DNA from: Verrucomicrobiia bacterium
GTDB lineage: Bacteria; Verrucomicrobiota; Verrucomicrobiia; Limisphaerales; UBA1100
Length of the DNA: 39,826 nucleotides
NCBI GenBank assembly: GCA_014239365.1
Contig: JAAZZB010000004.1
Location: 1 to 39,826 of the forward strand
Direction of reading: 5' to 3'
In this document: one piece after another, positions 38,567 through 39,826 of the stretch
Numbering within the stretch: position 1 is the stretch's first letter
How the letters are laid out: each line of letters starts with the position of its first letter
Made by a program: the position numbers and the translations under genes
The notes under the pieces: generated by a model
What the model was told of the DNA's origin: nothing
Databases searched by the model: none
What the model saw: only the letters and a program-made list of their open reading frames with translations

Positions 38567-39826
38567 ATGAAGACCCGTCAAACAACCTGCCCACGCGCCA
38601 TCACCACGGCACTCCTTTTTACATTCATCGCAACCGCCCCCGCACTCCTCGCCCAATTCTCCCTCGGCGGCTTAGGCTCCGCCATGGGCATCGCCGGCGG
38701 ACTCCAAAACATGGGTATGAGCGGAATGGGCAGCGCAATGAACAGCGCCCAAGGCATCGCCGGAATGGGCGGTATGTCTGGCGGTATGGGAGGCATGAAT
38801 GGTATGGGTGGAATGAGCGGCGGTATGAATGGTATGGGTGGAATGGGTGGAGGTATGAATAGCGGATTTGGTGGCGGAATGAACGGTATGGGAAGTATGG
38901 GCGGCGGCATGGGAAATATGATGGGCGGCATGAATGGTATGGGAAGTATGAGCGGTGGAATGGGTGGAATGGGCGGCGGATTTGGTGGAGGTATGGGCGG
39001 CGGCATGGGAAATATGATGGGCGGAATGGGCGGCGGCGGAATGATGAGCGGCGGCATGGGCGGCGGCATGGGCGGCATGGGCGGCGGCATGGGCGGTATG
39101 GGCGGCGGCATGGGCGGTATGGGCGGCGGCATGGGAGGTATGGGCGGCGGCATGGGCGGTATGGGTGGCGGCATGGGAGGTATGGGCGGCGGCATGGGAG
39201 GCATGGGCGGCGGCATGGGAGGCATGGGCGGCGGCATGGGCGGTATGGGTGGCGGCGTGAACAACATGGTCATGCACGGATACACCGGAGTGAATTACAA
39301 CGGATGGCTTCCCAACATTAATGCTCGCACCAGCTCGGTTCCCACCATGCCCGTAACCAGCCCAATGATTTTCATCGGCATCGCTATGCAATGGGCGAGC
39401 CAATCTTACCTTCCCACCAGCGGCACAGGCGGCCAAACCGGACAAGGCGGCGGAAACACCCAAGGCAGCTGGGGCAACTCACGAACACGCTACGCCGTCA
39501 CCGCCGATCAATTGCTCTACACCGCACAAATGGCAGCACAAGAATTCACCTACAGCCGCCGCGGAATGCCCGGCCAAGGCTGGATTCAAGTCTCCCCCCC
39601 AATAAGCGTCGTAATGAACCGCGTCCAAATGATGGGCGGCGGTGGCGGTATGGGCGGAGGCATGGGCGGCATGGGCGGAGGCATGGGCGGTATGGGTATG
39701 GGAGGAATGTCTGGTATGGGAGGAATGTCTGGTATGGGCGGCGGCATGGGCGGCATGGGTATGGGAGGAATGTCTGGCATGGGCGGTATGGGCGGCGGTA
39801 TGGGCGGCGGTATGGGCGGCGGTATG
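38567..39826 (+). CDS. Secreted Gly/Met-rich GGM-repeat protein (partial, open at right edge)
   Basis: 420 codons from the ATG to the window edge with no stop, so the C-terminus is missing. Residues 1-29 are a signal peptide (ITTALLFTFIATAPALLA). Residues about 40-230 are built from Gly-Gly-Met-type units (GGM, GGMGGM, GNMMGG, GMNGMG), with Met at roughly every third to fourth position. A non-repetitive domain of about 125 residues follows (231-355; WLPNINARTSSVPTMP, RYAVTADQLLYTAQMAAQEF, GMPGQGWIQVSPP), then a second GGM block to the edge. No family is recognised. Met-rich exported proteins can bind Cu(I)/Ag(I), and Gly-rich repeats can form fibres or matrix; both are inference. The reverse strand is also open with Pro/Met-rich frames, which are shadows of the repeats. 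Codon choice alternates GGC/GGT/GGA, so the peptide pattern is partly preserved beyond pure DNA duplication. Confidence 0.85.
   Translation, partial: MKTRQTTCPRAITTALLFTFIATAPALLAQFSLGGLGSAMGIAGGLQNMGMSGMGSAMNSAQGIAGMGGMSGGMGGMNGMGGMSGGMNGMGGMGGGMNSGFGGGMNGMGSMGGGMGNMMGGMNGMGSMSGGMGGMGGGFGGGMGGGMGNMMGGMGGGGMMSGGMGGGMGGMGGGMGGMGGGMGGMGGGMGGMGGGMGGMGGGMGGMGGGMGGMGGGMGGMGGGMGGMGGGVNNMVMHGYTGVNYNGWLPNINARTSSVPTMPVTSPMIFIGIAMQWASQSYLPTSGTGGQTGQGGGNTQGSWGNSRTRYAVTADQLLYTAQMAAQEFTYSRRGMPGQGWIQVSPPISVVMNRVQMMGGGGGMGGGMGGMGGGMGGMGMGGMSGMGGMSGMGGGMGGMGMGGMSGMGGMGGGMGGGMGGGM
39046..39256 (+). repeat. Tandem DNA repeats encoding GGM units
   Basis: About a dozen near-identical units of GGCGGCATGGGCGGTATG-type sequence in direct tandem inside the Gly/Met-rich gene. 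Variation is confined to third positions (GGC, GGT, GGA). A related block begins at 39635 and runs to the window edge. Such tracts are prone to slippage and copy-number change in steps of 3n, which would keep the frame. Confidence 0.85.

Noticed and set aside
38578..39463. Long minus-strand open frames rich in Pro/Met or in Ala/His opposite the GGM repeats
   Set aside because: They are antisense shadows of the tandem GGC/ATG units; the plus frame has a proper signal peptide and a unique central domain.
1..39826. CRISPR array, prophage, transposase or integrase genes
   Set aside because: No regularly spaced direct repeats with unique spacers, and no recognisable mobile-element or phage protein; the tandem GGM repeats are coding.

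Overview
The window looks like chromosomal DNA of a free-living Verrucomicrobiota-type bacterium (Limisphaerales/Pedosphaera-like). This is inferred from gene content, not from a marker gene. The pointers are high GC, almost no Shine-Dalgarno sequences, paired FG-GAP/ASPIC proteins, a Tat-exported TIM-barrel sugar isomerase, Tat-exported intradiol dioxygenase, a secreted TPR-CHAT protein, and dispersed palindromic intergenic repeats. No phage, transposase or CRISPR array is seen.

Layout. 1-158: composite palindromic repeat. 203-2967: speA (arginine decarboxylase) followed by a six-helix membrane protein. 3047-3820: Nif3-family protein, whose 3' end overlaps the convergent YfhO-like gene. 3699-16521 (minus): a twelve-gene surface-glycan operon. 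It starts with rfbF-rfbG (CDP-4-keto-6-deoxyglucose), then a C-methyltransferase and a 3,5-epimerase (a probable branched deoxysugar), a PhyH oxygenase, a second zinc-finger methyltransferase, GNAT, WbqC, CmcI-like and DegT aminotransferase genes, a GT2 glycosyltransferase and a YfhO-type membrane protein. Most junctions are ATGA overlaps or gaps of 0-9 nt. 16605-17615: a plus-strand methyltransferase. 17620-17825: second copy of the composite repeat. 17846-20894 (minus): GT4, methyltransferase, GT4. 20981-21065: tRNA-Leu(UAG).

The most striking gene is at 21184-21969 (minus). It encodes a secreted EF-hand protein fused to an iodothyronine-deiodinase-like thioredoxin-fold domain. Its reading frame crosses an in-frame TGA exactly at the catalytic selenocysteine position. 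A 6-bp hairpin with a G-containing loop follows at the spacing expected of a bacterial SECIS. It would be read as two broken ORFs by a standard gene caller, but is best explained as one selenoprotein. Opposite it, 22056-25025 encodes a secreted TPR-CHAT protein.

24997-35403 (minus) holds closely spaced genes: a small lipoprotein, a 68-aa protein, a PrsW-type membrane protease, a Tat-exported sugar isomerase-like protein, two paralogous MORN/FG-GAP/ASPIC proteins flanking a HlyD-like adaptor, and a secreted squalene-cyclase-repeat protein. These may form one envelope-associated operon. 35491-36249 is a Tat-exported intradiol dioxygenase. 36303-38402 is a ClC-family channel/transporter with two CBS domains, a large extra segment after the first helix and Tyr at the gating-glutamate position. 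From 38567 to the right edge runs an open-ended secreted protein dominated by Gly-Gly-Met repeats.
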